This document shows, piece by piece, positions 19,106 to 28,590 of a stretch of 64,000 nucleotides of DNA. Position numbers and translations under genes: made by a program. Each line of letters starts with the position of its first letter. Position 1 is the stretch's first letter. The stretch spans positions 62,001 to 126,000 of the forward strand of contig JADJRE010000002.1 in the NCBI GenBank assembly GCA_016712375.1. Direction: 5' to 3'. The DNA comes from Rhodospirillales bacterium. GTDB taxonomy: Bacteria; Pseudomonadota; Alphaproteobacteria; Rhodospirillales; Defluviicoccaceae. The notes beneath the pieces are model-generated. The model did not search any database. It worked only from the letters and a program-made list of their open reading frames with translations, and was not told where the DNA came from.

Positions 19106-20281
19106 TCACGAAATGTCGAAAGCGCTCTTCAAGTCGTCGACGAAGTCAGTGCGTTCCCAAGAGAACCCGCCGTCCGGTTCCGGTTCGCGGCCGAAGTGGC
19201 CGTAGGCGGCGGTGCGCGCATATATCGGCCGATTGAGTTGAAGACGGCTTCGAATGCCACGCGGCGAAAGATCGACGATCTGTTGCAGCATTTCGGATAA
19301 ACGTTCTTCATCTACCCGGCCCGTGCCATGCGTCTCAACATAAACGGACAATGGATGCGAGACGCCGATCGCATAGGACAGCTGGATGGTGCAGCGGTCC
19401 GCTCGCCCGGCAGCAACCGCGTTCTTCGCCAGATAGCGTGCAGCATAGGCCGCGGAACGGTCGACCTTGCTCGGATCTTTGCCAGAGAACGCACCTCCTC
19501 CGTGGGGCGCGGCGCCGCCGTACGTATCGACAATAATCTTCCGTCCGGTGAGACCCGCGTCGCCATCTGGTCCGCCGATGACGAAGCGGCCCGTGGGATT
19601 GACGTAGAAATTTCGCTCGTCGCACATCCAGCCTTCGGGCAGGACGTTGACGACGTGCGGGCGGACAATTTCGCGCACTTCGTCGACGTTCAGCCGATCC
19701 GAGTGCTGCGTCGAAACGACGATGGCGGTGGCGCCCGTCGGCCGGCCGTCAACGTAGCGCAGTGTGACCTGGCTCTTCGCATCCGGCCCCAGTCCGGGTT
19801 CAGCGCCCGAGTGCCGCGCTTCGGCAAGCGATCGCAGGATCGCGTGGGCGTAGTAGATCGGCGCCGGCATCAGCGCGTCGGTCTCGCGGCAGGCATAGCC
19901 GAACATGATGCCCTGGTCGCCGGCGCCTTCATCCTTGTTGCCGGTGGCATCGACTCCCATAGCGATGTCCACCGACTGCGAGTGGATGTGCGATGTTATT
20001 TCTGCGTCTTTCCAGTGGAATCCCCGCTGCTCGTAGCCAATGTCACGCACGGCCTGGCGCGCGATTTCCTTGAACCGCTCGTGGTTCATCGTATCAGGAC
20101 CACGCACCTCGCCCGCCAGCATGATGAAATTGGTGGTGCACATGGTTTCGACCGCGACCCGGGACAGCGGTTGTTCGGTCAGGAACGCGTCGAGAATGGC
20201 ATCGGAAATCCGATCGCAAACCTTGTCGGGATGCCCCTCGGAAACTGACTCGCTGGTGAACAGGAAATCTCTTTTTGCCAC
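19106..20281 (-). CDS. metK: S-adenosylmethionine synthetase
   Basis: Makes S-adenosylmethionine from methionine and ATP. The 391-residue protein has 'FTSESVSEGHPDKVCDRISD', 'GDQGIMFGYACRET', 'GGAAPHGGGAFSGKDPSKVD' and 'CTIQLSYAIGVSHPLS'. I chose GTG 20281 (MAKRDFLF), which has a GGAAGGGGG ribosome-binding site 9-10 bp upstream; the open frame extends to 20326 without family-like residues. About 210 bp separate it from the upstream HTH gene, and three tandem hairpins lie in that leader. Confidence 0.96.
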   Translation of the reverse strand: MAKRDFLFTSESVSEGHPDKVCDRISDAILDAFLTEQPLSRVAVETMCTTNFIMLAGEVRGPDTMNHERFKEIARQAVRDIGYEQRGFHWKDAEITSHIHSQSVDIAMGVDATGNKDEGAGDQGIMFGYACRETDALMPAPIYYAHAILRSLAEARHSGAEPGLGPDAKSQVTLRYVDGRPTGATAIVVSTQHSDRLNVDEVREIVRPHVVNVLPEGWMCDERNFYVNPTGRFVIGGPDGDAGLTGRKIIVDTYGGAAPHGGGAFSGKDPSKVDRSAAYAARYLAKNAVAAGRADRCTIQLSYAIGVSHPLSVYVETHGTGRVDEERLSEMLQQIVDLSPRGIRSRLQLNRPIYARTAAYGHFGREPEPDGGFSWERTDFVDDLKSAFDIS

Positions 20282-20327
20282 GCTCAAACACCCCCTTCCG
20301 TTGTTTTGACATGCAGCCGCAACCATT

Positions 20328-20380
20328 GGCTAGCAGGCACTAGGCTAGCCCCGCTCGCGGGTCTGGACCACGATGTCCAG
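20328..20380 (-). other. Three tandem hairpins in the metK leader
   Basis: In 53 bp there are three perfect inverted repeats: CTGGAC/GTCCAG (20363-20380), CCCGC/GCGGG with a two-base loop (20350-20361) and GGCTAGC/GCTAGCC (20328-20350, 9-base loop). None is followed by a T run, so they are not ordinary terminators. The last stem ends 47 bp before the metK start. They could be an RNA leader element, a processing signal or the end of the upstream message. Confidence 0.5.
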
Positions 20381-20492
20381 GGAGAACCGAGGAAGCGCGG
20401 CGCTAAGGCCCGATCTTCTGACAACGGCCGGGTGCGGCGTCAAGCCGTTTCCATCGATACCCAATAAGGGCGCTGCCGTGATACTTTTGAGC

Positions 20493-20987
20493 TTACTCTG
20501 CGGTGTCGGCTGTGCCGAGCGACTTGGCTAGCTCGAACAGACGCTTGCGCACGTGCGGATCGCTGATCCGGTAATACGCACGAACGAGTTCAAGCGTCTC
20601 GCGGCGGGTTAGCGGGTCGGGTTCCAGTGGTGCTTGAGGCTGGTCGGAAAACGCCGGAAGACCGGCGACCTCGCTGGGCTTCGCACGCTCAGCCATATCG
20701 TCAAAGAAGAAAGATACCGGCACGTCGAGAATGCGACTGAACTCAAACAGGCGCGACGCACCGATACGATTGGCGCCCCGTTCATACTTCTGGATCTGCT
20801 GGAAGGTCAGCCCAACGGCTTCGCCCAGCTTCTCCTGGCTCAGACCTAGCAAGGTACGACGCAGCCTCACTCTGCTGCCAACATGTATATCGACAGGGTT
20901 AGGAATGCCCGGCGGTAAGCGTTCTGCCCTTTCCGAACGAGTTCCGATCCTTCCCCTGGGTCTCCCAATAGTTCTACCCTCAGTCAT
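20493..20987 (-). CDS. XRE-family helix-turn-helix regulator
   Basis: A 164-residue DNA-binding protein with a Cro/C1-type HTH at about residues 33-90: 'GSRVRLRRTLLGLSQEKLGE', 'AVGLTFQQIQKYERGANRIG' and 'ASRLFEFSRILDVPVSFFF'. This is the conserved regulator found between lnt and metK in many Alphaproteobacteria. Its C-terminal part has no known effector-binding fold. The upstream region holds an inverted repeat TATCA-AA-TGATA at 21091-21102 that could be an autoregulatory site. Confidence 0.9.
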   Translation of the reverse strand: MTEGRTIGRPRGRIGTRSERAERLPPGIPNPVDIHVGSRVRLRRTLLGLSQEKLGEAVGLTFQQIQKYERGANRIGASRLFEFSRILDVPVSFFFDDMAERAKPSEVAGLPAFSDQPQAPLEPDPLTRRETLELVRAYYRISDPHVRKRLFELAKSLGTADTAE

Positions 20988-21159
20988 AATTTCGCCGCGC
21001 CTTCAAGGGACCTGAATTGAGCCTTGTTGATTGAGCGGCACCGGCGAACGCAAAGGCACTGCATCAAAAACCGGCGTCGAACACTCGAACTATCAAATGA
21101 TATGCAAATTTGACTCGTCTTCGCAAGACTTCTTCGCGCAAAATGTGTTTTTTGAGGGG

Positions 21160-22794
21160 TTAGCTGCCCGTAAAGGGGTACTGTCGGCGACTCAGACCAA
21201 TTCCAAAAGGGATCATCAACGCCGACAACAAAAGGACTGCCCAAGGCCCGGTGATGCCAAACAAGGTAGATGCCAGCGGCAACGGCAGTGGACCGTCCAG
21301 AACTCCCTGCTCATCGAGACCAAGCTGCGCACGGACCCGGCCTAATGGATCGATGATGGCCGAAATTCCAGTATTCGCGACCCGCACCACCGGTAGCCCC
21401 TCCTCTACCGCCCGTAACCTTGCCGCAACCAAATGCTGATAGGGGCCCGTCGAGATGCCGTACCAGCCGTCGTTCGTAAGGTTGAGCAACCACCGCGGCC
21501 GGTCCCGGGCATCGACGACGGCTCCGGGAAAAATCACCTCGTAGCAGATCAGCGGGCCGACCGGCGGCAGTCCGGGCAGATGAAGTGTCCGTACCCCGTC
21601 GCCGCGAGAAAAATCGGTGCTACCACCAGCGACACTGGCAAAGCCGAGGACGCTGCGCAGCGGCATGAACTCCCCGAACGGAACGAGGTGAGCCTTGTCG
21701 TACCAATCGACAACGCTTCCGCGCTCATCGATAACGAGCATGCTGTTCCACACCTGGAACTGCGGTTCGCCAGGCGGTGTCGTGCGCAGCGTCCCAAGCA
21801 GGGTCAGGCCGCCCCGCGGCGTCGAGCGTCCGATCAGCCGCAGCCGCTCCGCGTCCTGCGACAAGAAAAGCGGCGCGGCTGCCTCCGACCAGAGGATATG
21901 CGTCGGCGGCGGGTTAGCGGGGGTGTTGCCCAGCCGGATCTGCGACAGCAGGTGCTGATCGACCAGTTCTCGCCGCCATTTCAGCGTCTGCGGAATGTTA
22001 CCCTGCACAAGCCGCAATTGCACCCCGTCCACGGTACCGGTGTCGGCAATCGCGGCGATGCGGGCTTGCCCGAAGACGAACAGCAGCAACAACGGAGAGG
22101 CTGCCGCCAGCAACAGCGGCCAGCGCCGCGGCAGGCGGCTGGGCGGCTGGATCAACACCGCCGGCATCGCCGCCGCGACAACCGTGGCGAGACCAAGACC
22201 ATAGGTACCGACCACCGAGGCGCCTTGCAGCATTGCATCCGAAAACGCCCAGACGCTGCCGATCAAGTTCCACGGAAAACCGGAAAATGCCCAGCTTCGG
22301 ACCCACTCCATGAGGATCCATGCGCCGGCGAAGGTAAGTACACGGCCAACACCACTGCGAACCGCCAACCGGGCCAGTGCGCAGGCTACCGCCGGCCATG
22401 GCGCCAGGATCGCCGCCAGCGCCAGCGGCGCGAGCGGTGCCACCAAACCGAATTCCTCCGGCTTGGTAAGAAGCGCATTCGCCACCCAGTACAGCCCAAC
22501 GGTTAGATATCCAAGGCCAAAAAAGAAGCCGGTCAGCAAGGCCGAGCGCCAGTTTCGAGAACCATCGATCAACCAGATTAAGCCCGTAAACGCTGGTACC
22601 AGCACCGGCACGATGTAAAAAGGCGGTAACGCCAACACCGCCAGCGCGCCCAATGCCGCTGCCAGCATGAGGCGGCGCCAACCGCGGGTTCCGGCGGTGG
22701 CTGAGGCGATCCGGCGGAGCCAGCGCCAGGGACCCGGCGCGTCGATGTTTTCACGCAAAGCGGTCGCGGTGCTGCCGATCACCATGCCGATCAA
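21160..22794 (-). CDS. lnt: Apolipoprotein N-acyltransferase
   Basis: Inner-membrane enzyme adding the third acyl chain to lipoproteins. The 544-residue protein has about seven N-terminal membrane helices and a periplasmic nitrilase domain. The catalytic triad is visible: Glu in 'ILWSEAAAPLF', Lys in 'WYDKAHLVPFGEFMPL' and Cys in 'PLICYEVIFPG'. It overlaps corC by 4 bp (ATGA). Confidence 0.96.
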   Translation of the reverse strand: MIGMVIGSTATALRENIDAPGPWRWLRRIASATAGTRGWRRLMLAAALGALAVLALPPFYIVPVLVPAFTGLIWLIDGSRNWRSALLTGFFFGLGYLTVGLYWVANALLTKPEEFGLVAPLAPLALAAILAPWPAVACALARLAVRSGVGRVLTFAGAWILMEWVRSWAFSGFPWNLIGSVWAFSDAMLQGASVVGTYGLGLATVVAAAMPAVLIQPPSRLPRRWPLLLAAASPLLLLFVFGQARIAAIADTGTVDGVQLRLVQGNIPQTLKWRRELVDQHLLSQIRLGNTPANPPPTHILWSEAAAPLFLSQDAERLRLIGRSTPRGGLTLLGTLRTTPPGEPQFQVWNSMLVIDERGSVVDWYDKAHLVPFGEFMPLRSVLGFASVAGGSTDFSRGDGVRTLHLPGLPPVGPLICYEVIFPGAVVDARDRPRWLLNLTNDGWYGISTGPYQHLVAARLRAVEEGLPVVRVANTGISAIIDPLGRVRAQLGLDEQGVLDGPLPLPLASTLFGITGPWAVLLLSALMIPFGIGLSRRQYPFTGS

Positions 22795-23756
22795 CGCGCC
22801 TCGCCGGACTCAGCCAAGGCATCTGCCTCTCGTGACGTCGTTTCAGTTCGACGGATGCGCACGCGCTTGATCCGACGCGGATCGGCCTCCAGCACCTCGA
22901 ACTCCAGGCCCGAAGGATGGCGGATCAGCTCGCCGCGGATCGGCACACGGCCGGCCAGAGACACGACAAGCCCTCCGAGCGTATCGATCTCATCCCTCTC
23001 GTCGGTGCTAAGCATCGAGCCGACGTACTCTTCCAGCGCCTCGACCGAGGCGCGTGCATCTGCATCAAGGGCACCGTCGACATTCTTCTGCACGGTCGGC
23101 TCGTCGTCCTTATCGTGCTCGTCGGCAATCTCTCCGACGATCTCCTCGACCAGATCCTCAATGGTGAGAAGTCCGTCAACTCCCCCGAACTCGTCGACGA
23201 CCAGCGCCATGTGCGTTCGCGTTGCTCGCATCTCCAACAACAACTGCAACACTTCCATTGAAGGTGCCACGAAAAGAACCCGACGCAAAATTTTTGCGAG
23301 CTGGAAGTGTTCGTCGCGGCCACGCCAGGCGAGCACATCCTTGATATGCACCATGCCGATTGCATCGTCGAGAGACTCGCGATATACGGGTAATCTTGAA
23401 TGACCGCTGCTGGTCATCGTTTCGATAACTTCGGCCAGCGTCGCTTCGCCGTCCACGGCGATAATGTCGACGCGCGGTACCATCACGTCCTCGACTGGGC
23501 GCCCTCGCAGGTCCAGAACATTGGCGAGCAGCGTCCGCTCGTCCTCTCCGAGAATTTCTTCGGCGTCGTTGCTGCCATCGATAAGCTCATCGAGCGCATC
23601 GCGTACCGAAGGTTCACCGTTTCGCAACAGCCCAAAGCGCCGCAACGCACCGCGAATGACCTTGCTCAGGGCTGCATCATGGCGCATGCCGGCCGGCCGC
23701 GCCGGCGGATGACTAAGGCCTTCTTCCGGAGTGGTTGTGGCGTCGTCTCCGGTCAT
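22791..23756 (-). CDS. corC: CorC/HlyC-type CBS-domain protein
   Basis: A 321-residue cytoplasmic protein with two CBS domains ('DVMVPRVDIIAVDGEATLAE' to 'GMVHIKDVLAWRG', and 'VLQLLLEMRATRTHMALVVD' to 'LLTIEDLVEEIVGEI') and a C-terminal CorC/HlyC transporter-associated domain ('TLGGLVVSLAGRVPIRGE'). It is thought to act in divalent-cation efflux or envelope function. The ybeY-corC-lnt order with 4-bp overlaps at both ends is the classic arrangement. Confidence 0.93.
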   Translation of the reverse strand: MTGDDATTTPEEGLSHPPARPAGMRHDAALSKVIRGALRRFGLLRNGEPSVRDALDELIDGSNDAEEILGEDERTLLANVLDLRGRPVEDVMVPRVDIIAVDGEATLAEVIETMTSSGHSRLPVYRESLDDAIGMVHIKDVLAWRGRDEHFQLAKILRRVLFVAPSMEVLQLLLEMRATRTHMALVVDEFGGVDGLLTIEDLVEEIVGEIADEHDKDDEPTVQKNVDGALDADARASVEALEEYVGSMLSTDERDEIDTLGGLVVSLAGRVPIRGELIRHPSGLEFEVLEADPRRIKRVRIRRTETTSREADALAESGEAR

Positions 23757-24301
23757 TTTTCCGATCCATACGGATCTTTGATGCCGAGGCTGGACAGAAC
23801 GTTCACTTCCAACGCTTCCATTTCCGCGGCGTCCGCGTCTCTTTCGTGATCATAGCCGAGCAAATGCAGGATGCCGTGAACAACCAGATGCCTCAGGTGG
23901 TCCTTCACCGTCTTACCGTCCTGAGCCGCGTCGGCCAGCGTTGTTTGCAGCGCGATGACGATGTCACCAAGCACCGGGGGCGGACCCTCGGCACCTGCGG
24001 CAGCAAGAACATCCGGCTCAAAGGCGGGAAAGGAAAGCACGTCGGTAGGGACGTCACGACCGCGAAAGTCACGATTCAGCGCACGCACACGATCGTCCGA
24101 GGCGAGCAAAACGCAGGCCGAAACGGGGTCTGCCGGTGAGGCCGCGTGCGCGTGCGGAGGAGCGCCTAGCGACCAGGCGGCTTCGGCGGCGGTACGGCAA
24201 AGGACCTCGACGTCAGGAACCGATTCCAACCACGCCGGCTCTTCAATCAGCACGTCCAAATCAAGAGCGGCCGCGGCCACGTTCCCGTCGCTCCTTTTCA
24301 T
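23753..24301 (-). CDS. ybeY: rRNA maturation endoribonuclease YbeY
   Basis: Zinc-dependent single-strand endoribonuclease for 16S 3'-end maturation and ribosome quality control. The metal site is in 'HLVVHGILHLLGYDHERDAD', and 'LNRDFRGRDVPTDVLSFPAF' precedes it. I chose ATG 24301 (MKRSDGN); the frame is open to 24427 but the extension lies inside phoH. The start overlaps the end of phoH by 41 bp. Confidence 0.95.
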   Translation of the reverse strand: MKRSDGNVAAAALDLDVLIEEPAWLESVPDVEVLCRTAAEAAWSLGAPPHAHAASPADPVSACVLLASDDRVRALNRDFRGRDVPTDVLSFPAFEPDVLAAAGAEGPPPVLGDIVIALQTTLADAAQDGKTVKDHLRHLVVHGILHLLGYDHERDADAAEMEALEVNVLSSLGIKDPYGSEK

Positions 24302-25322
24302 ACTCTGCTCCGAGCTGCATGCGGTTCTCTGCCTTGTCATAGGCGCGAACGATGCGCGTAACCAAAGGATGCCGCACCACGTCTGCATCGGTAAACTCAA
24401 CGAAGCCGATGCCCCCGACGCCATCAAGAATTTCCAGCGCCTGGCGAAGTCCTGAGCGGGTGCCCTTCGGCAGATCCACTTGGCTGAGATCGCCGGTGAT
24501 GACCATGCGCGCGTTTTCGCCGAGGCGGGTAAGGAACATTTTCATCTGCACGGCCGTGGTATTCTGCGCCTCGTCGAGAATAACAAAGGCGTTTGCCAGG
24601 GTCCGGCCGCGCATGAAGGCAAGCGGAGCCACCTCGATCTCGCCGCTCTCCAGCCGTTTGATGACCTGTGGCGCCGGCAGCATGTCGTAAAGCGCGTCGT
24701 ACAGCGGTCGCAGGTAAGGATCGACCTTCTCGCGCATGTTCCCAGGCAGGAATCCTAGCTGTTCGCCCGCCTCGACTGCCGGCCGCGACAGGATAATGCG
24801 GTCGGCCTGGCCATTGACCAGCCGCTCGACCGCCTTCGCCACTGCCAGGTAAGTCTTGCCAGTGCCGGCCGGCCCGACGCCGAACACCAGGTCATAGCGG
24901 TCGATCGCGCGGATGTAGGTGCCTTGTGTCCGGGTGCGGGTAACGACAGTGCGCCCACGAATGACAACGCTCGCATCCGCCTCGGCGGTTTCCGGCGTCG
25001 GTTCGGCGCCGGAAGCCGGCTGGGCGGGTGCCATGCGCAAGGCTGCGTCGACGTCGGACAGCCGCAATGAATGCCCCCGTTCGATGCGCGCATAAAGGCG
25101 ATCGAGAACAGTCCCGGCAGTCGCCACCGCGTCCGGATCACCGTCGATGGTCAGGAGGTTTCCCCGCGAATGGATGCTGACATCGAGATGCTGTTCGATC
25201 CGCGCCAGATGAGCGTGATGTGCGCCAAAAAGCTGAAGTGCCAGTCGGTTATCATCGAACTGCTTATGCAGAGTGCCGCCGTCCTCGGAATCGGTGCTTC
25301 CGTCACCTGTCGACCGGCTCAA
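24261..25322 (-). CDS. phoH: PhoH-family ATPase
   Basis: A 353-residue ATPase of the PhoH/YbeZ family, partner of YbeY in RNA metabolism. An N-terminal KH-like domain ('LFGAHHAHLARIEQHLDVSI') precedes the ATPase with Walker A 'GVGPAGTGKTYLAVAKA', Walker B 'FVILDEAQNT' and 'TGDLSQVDLP'. Start TTG 25322 overlaps the stop of miaB. Confidence 0.94.
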   Translation of the reverse strand: MSRSTGDGSTDSEDGGTLHKQFDDNRLALQLFGAHHAHLARIEQHLDVSIHSRGNLLTIDGDPDAVATAGTVLDRLYARIERGHSLRLSDVDAALRMAPAQPASGAEPTPETAEADASVVIRGRTVVTRTRTQGTYIRAIDRYDLVFGVGPAGTGKTYLAVAKAVERLVNGQADRIILSRPAVEAGEQLGFLPGNMREKVDPYLRPLYDALYDMLPAPQVIKRLESGEIEVAPLAFMRGRTLANAFVILDEAQNTTAVQMKMFLTRLGENARMVITGDLSQVDLPKGTRSGLRQALEILDGVGGIGFVEFTDADVVRHPLVTRIVRAYDKAENRMQLGAEYEKERRERGRGRS

Positions 25323-26672
25323 ACGCGGTTCTCCGGCAGCAGTTCGCCCGCGAGGCTGTTGCCACCGGCACCGACGATTCGCACATCGACGATCGACCCC
25401 TGCAACGTTTCCGCGGCATGTAGATGCACGGATTGCATGTGGGGACTACGGCCGACAACCTGCCCCGGCTTGCGTCCCCGGCCATCGATCAGCACGGGAA
25501 CGGTGCGGCCGATGAAGGATGCATTGAAGATGCTTTGCTGACGGGCAAGCAAATCCTGCAATGCCGTAAGGCGCTCCACCTTGACTGCTTCAGGCACTTG
25601 CTGAGCCTCCGCCGCTGGTGTCCCCGGCCGCGGGCTATACTTGAACGAATATGCCTGAGCGAAGCGGACGTCCTCCACAAGCCGCAGCGTTTCGCTAAAA
25701 TCCGCGTCGGACTCGCCGGGAAATCCCACGATGAAGTCCGAACTCAGCGCGAGATCCGACCGGGCGCCGCGCAATTGCTCTACCAACCGCCGGTAATCAT
25801 CCGCCCGGTGCCGCCGATTCATCGCTTTCAAAACCCGGTCCGAACCCGACTGTACCGGCAGATGCAGGTAAGGCATTAGCTCCGGGGTGTCCGCGTGGGC
25901 GGCAATCAGGTCAGCATCATGGTCGGGGGGATAGGAGGTAGTATAGCGGATGCGGGCAATGCCTTCGATGGCCGCCACGGCGCGAATGAGCCGGGCCAAG
26001 CCGCCATTCAGTACCATCCGGGGCACTTCCGTGGTAAGCGTTAACATTCTGCCCCAGCAAAGTAATCTCACGAACTCCGCCATCGGCATAAAGCCGCGCC
26101 TCGCGCAGCACATCCTCGACCGCCCGCGAGTATTCTGCACCGCGGGTATAGGGCACGACGCAGAAGCTACAGAACCGGTCACAGCCTTCCTGCACCGTAA
26201 GAAAGGCGCCGGCGGTGCCGGCAGCGACATGGGGATCCGGAAGCATGTCGAATTTTGCATCGGCTGGAAATTCAACGTCGAGCACGGCCCCAACCGCGCG
26301 CTCTGCTCGCGTCACCAACTCCGGCAGCCTGTGATAAGCTTGAGGACCCACGACGATGTCGAGGAACGGCGCCCTCTCCAGCATCTCGGCGCCTTCAGCC
26401 TGGGCTACGCAGCCTGCCACGGCAAGCAGCGTTGCTCCGCCAGCGGCATTGCCGGAGCCATCGCGCTTGATGCGCCGGAGCCGTCCAAGTTCAGAATATA
26501 CCTTCTCCGCGGCCTTCTCGCGGATATGGCAGGTGTTAACGATAATGAGGTCGGCTTCCTCGGCGGCGTCGACCAACTCGTACCCAGAAGACGTCAAAAC
26601 ATCCGCCATGCGAGCGGAGTCATAGACGTTCATCTGACAGCCGTAGGTACGAATATGTAGCTTTTTTACCAA
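25319..26672 (-). CDS. miaB: tRNA-2-methylthio-N6-dimethylallyladenosine synthase (frameshift)
   Basis: Radical-SAM methylthiotransferase acting on A37 of tRNAs. The N-terminal frame (26672 down) has the MTTase domain 'HIRTYGCQMNVYDSARMADV' and 'VAGCVAQAEG', then the radical-SAM triad 'CDRFCSFCVVPYTRG'. The C-terminal frame continues from 'GLARLIRAVAAIEG' through 'HLPVQSGSDRVLKAMNRRH' and a TRAM domain to 25319. The break is at TGGCGGC, 26001-26006, where losing one base gives TEW-GLARLI. Start is TTG 26672. Neighbours phoH and fur match the conserved order. Confidence 0.92.
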
Positions 26673-26829
26673 CGCCTCAGGGTGCGCATACCCACCCAGC
26701 CGATCGACGATCCGTATCGTCCCCGATCTCCGAACTCGGTGACAACTACTAAACGGAAGGTATCAGTCCGCTTGCCGGAGTCAAGCCGCCGCTGATCGCG
26801 TGCCGCTGACTGCCTTACCCGTGAGAGCG

Positions 26830-27255
26830 TTACTTCTCGCGCGCTTCCATCGGAACACCGAACAATTCCAACCGATGACCAACCAAACGGTAGCCGTGGC
26901 GCTCGGCAATCTGTCGTTGCAGCACCTCAATTTCCGGGCTGCGAAACTCGATCACCCGGCCTGATTGGATATCGATGAGATGGTCGTGATGTTCGTCGCT
27001 GGCTTCTTCGTAGCGGGACCTGCCGTCTCCGAAATCGTGCCGTTCGAGGATGTTCGCCTCCTCGAACAATCGCACCGTGCGGTAGACGGTCGCGATGCTG
27101 ATCCGAGGATCGATACGGACGGCTCGGCGGTAAACTTCCTCGACATCCGGGTGATCGGCGGCTTCCGACAGCACTCTTGCGATGATCCGGCGCTGACCGG
27201 TCATCTTCATTCCCTTTTCGAGGCAAAGGTGCTCGATTCGAGACAATTGGGACAT
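26830..27255 (-). CDS. fur: Ferric uptake regulator Fur
   Basis: A 141-residue Fur-family repressor: winged helix with 'GMKMTGQRRIIARVLSEAAD' and 'ISIATVYRTVRLFEEANIL', then metal-binding 'DEHHDHLIDIQSGRVIEF'. It lacks the C-terminal CxxC zinc site, as is common in alphaproteobacterial Fur/Mur proteins, so manganese sensing (Mur) is an alternative. It is the second Fur-superfamily protein in the window, distinct from Irr at 6708-7160. Confidence 0.9.
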   Translation of the reverse strand: MSQLSRIEHLCLEKGMKMTGQRRIIARVLSEAADHPDVEEVYRRAVRIDPRISIATVYRTVRLFEEANILERHDFGDGRSRYEEASDEHHDHLIDIQSGRVIEFRSPEIEVLQRQIAERHGYRLVGHRLELFGVPMEAREK

Positions 27256-27358
27256 TACCCCTCCCGCCGTAAGTAACGATTGCCGGATCTTTATAACGAC
27301 AACGCTTCAAAGTTTCATCTACTGGACGAACGTCGTCAGGCACCTTACCGACCTGAGT

Positions 27359-27779
27359 TCAGGCGCCCTTGCCGCCCGAGCTGCGACGGGTCGTTCCCAG
27401 TCCGATCTCCTTGGCGAGATTGCTGCGATGCTGTGCATAGTTGGGAGCAACCATAGGGTAATCGGGGGAGGCCCCAGCGTTCGCGATATTCCTCGGGCGT
27501 CATGTCGTATGAAGTCTTAAGATGGCGTTTGAGCATCTTGAGCTTCTTGCCATCCTCCAAACATACGATGTAATCCGGGAATACAGATCGCTTTACCGGC
27601 ACCGCGGGTTTTGGCCGCTCGACGGTAGCCGGTGAACTACCAACCGACACTAATGTCCGATAGACGCTTTGGATAAGTCCTGGCAATTCGGCCGCAGCGA
27701 TCGGATTGTTGCCGACGTGTGCGGCGACGATCTCGGTCGTTAGCTCCAGCATCTCAGTAAAAACTTCCTGATCGCGCAT
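27359..27779 (-). CDS. MucR/Ros-family transcriptional regulator (frameshift)
   Basis: A zinc-finger DNA-binding regulator of the MucR family, about 140 residues when joined. ATG 27779 gives 'MRDQEVFTEMLELTTEIVAA', then 'CLEDGKKLKMLKRHLKTSYD' and 'MTPEEYRERWGLP'. At the C5 run (27464-27468) the frame shifts; the other frame continues as 'DYPMVAPNYAQHRSNLAKEI' and ends at TGA 27359-27361. That continuation is the family C-terminus, so the gene is probably intact in the organism. The second zinc-finger Cys of some Ros proteins is missing, as in many MucR homologues. Confidence 0.88.
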
Positions 27780-27855
27780 CCTCACTTCTTCCTTCGTCTT
27801 CCCTGGGGGCGAAGCCACATATAGTAAATACTCTCGCTCGGAGCAAGACGCATTG

Positions 27856-28149
27856 ATGTCAAATAGAGTGAAAAACCCTCCAGACAAACCGGCGGAATAT
27901 TATCTGGATATCAGCGGTGAGGTTTGCCCACTGACGTTTGTCCGCACCAAGCTGCTGATTGAAAAGATGGCTCCCGGAGAAACCGCTGTCGTGCTGCTAC
28001 GGGGAGCTGAACCAGTAACGAACGTACCGCGCGCCGTTGCTGGACAGGGTCATGAACTGTTGGAGTTGCAACCCCTCGCCGGGTCTGGTGAAGGAGCCGT
28101 GCACCGCCTCCGCTTTCGCAAGGTCGCGCTCACAAATCGCACCGCATGA
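27856..28149 (+). CDS. TusA-family sulfurtransferase-like protein
   Basis: A 97-residue protein with the SirA/TusA fold: 'YYLDISGEVCPLTFVRTKLL' carries the conserved CPxx motif (CPLTFVR), and 'GETAVVLLRGAEPVTNVPRA' follows. It probably carries a persulfide in sulfur transfer. It is divergent from mucR (76 bp between starts) and its 3' end overlaps the convergent rimI by 20 bp. ATG 27856 is preferred to TTG 27853. Confidence 0.86.
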   Translation: MSNRVKNPPDKPAEYYLDISGEVCPLTFVRTKLLIEKMAPGETAVVLLRGAEPVTNVPRAVAGQGHELLELQPLAGSGEGAVHRLRFRKVALTNRTA

Positions 28150-28590
28150 CGACGGCATCGACAGCATCGACGGCCCCTCGGGTATAATATCGGCGCCGTC
28201 GACCGACCGGACGAAAGTCAAAGCGCTTGTACAAGGCAAGCGCCGCCGGGGCATCTTCCGCCACTTCCAGGAAGATCGCCGCCCGCCTCGTCCACGAATC
28301 TCCTCAAGCGCCGCGGCCATCAGTCGGAGGCCAATGCCGCGTCGCCGCAGCGTCGGGGAGACGGCGAAAGTCAACACCTCGCTCTCGTCGGCAACAAAGC
28401 GGCAGAGCACCAGGCCGGCAATGCCGTTCCCGCAGCGCTCCACCATGGCCAAGGAAGACGGCAGAGTGAGCAGATAACCAAACACGCTTTCATCCCACGG
28501 TTCGGGGAATGACTGCTGGTGGACCGTCGCTAACGCTGCGGCATCGGCAGCCGACGCCCTTTCGATTGCCAGATCCGTGGTCACCGGCAT
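28130..28590 (-). CDS. rimI: Ribosomal protein S18-alanine N-acetyltransferase (frameshift)
   Basis: GNAT acetyltransferase. ATG 28590 gives 'MPVTTDLAIERASAADAAAL', then 'QSFPEPWDESVFGYLL' and the acetyl-CoA loop 'VSPTLRRRGIGLRLMAAALE'. After 'EIRGRGG' the frame breaks at the CCC run 28282-28284 (one base missing); the other frame reads 'AAIFLEVAEDAPAALALYKR' and ends 'VVMRCDL' at 28130-28132, exactly as expected for RimI. It overlaps tsaB by 10 bp, the standard tsaB-rimI pair. Confidence 0.88.

Noticed and set aside
20282..20492. A known SAM riboswitch before metK
   Set aside because: The leader has three simple hairpins but I cannot find the conserved cores of the SAM-I, SAM-II or SAM/SAH classes, so I list only the hairpins.
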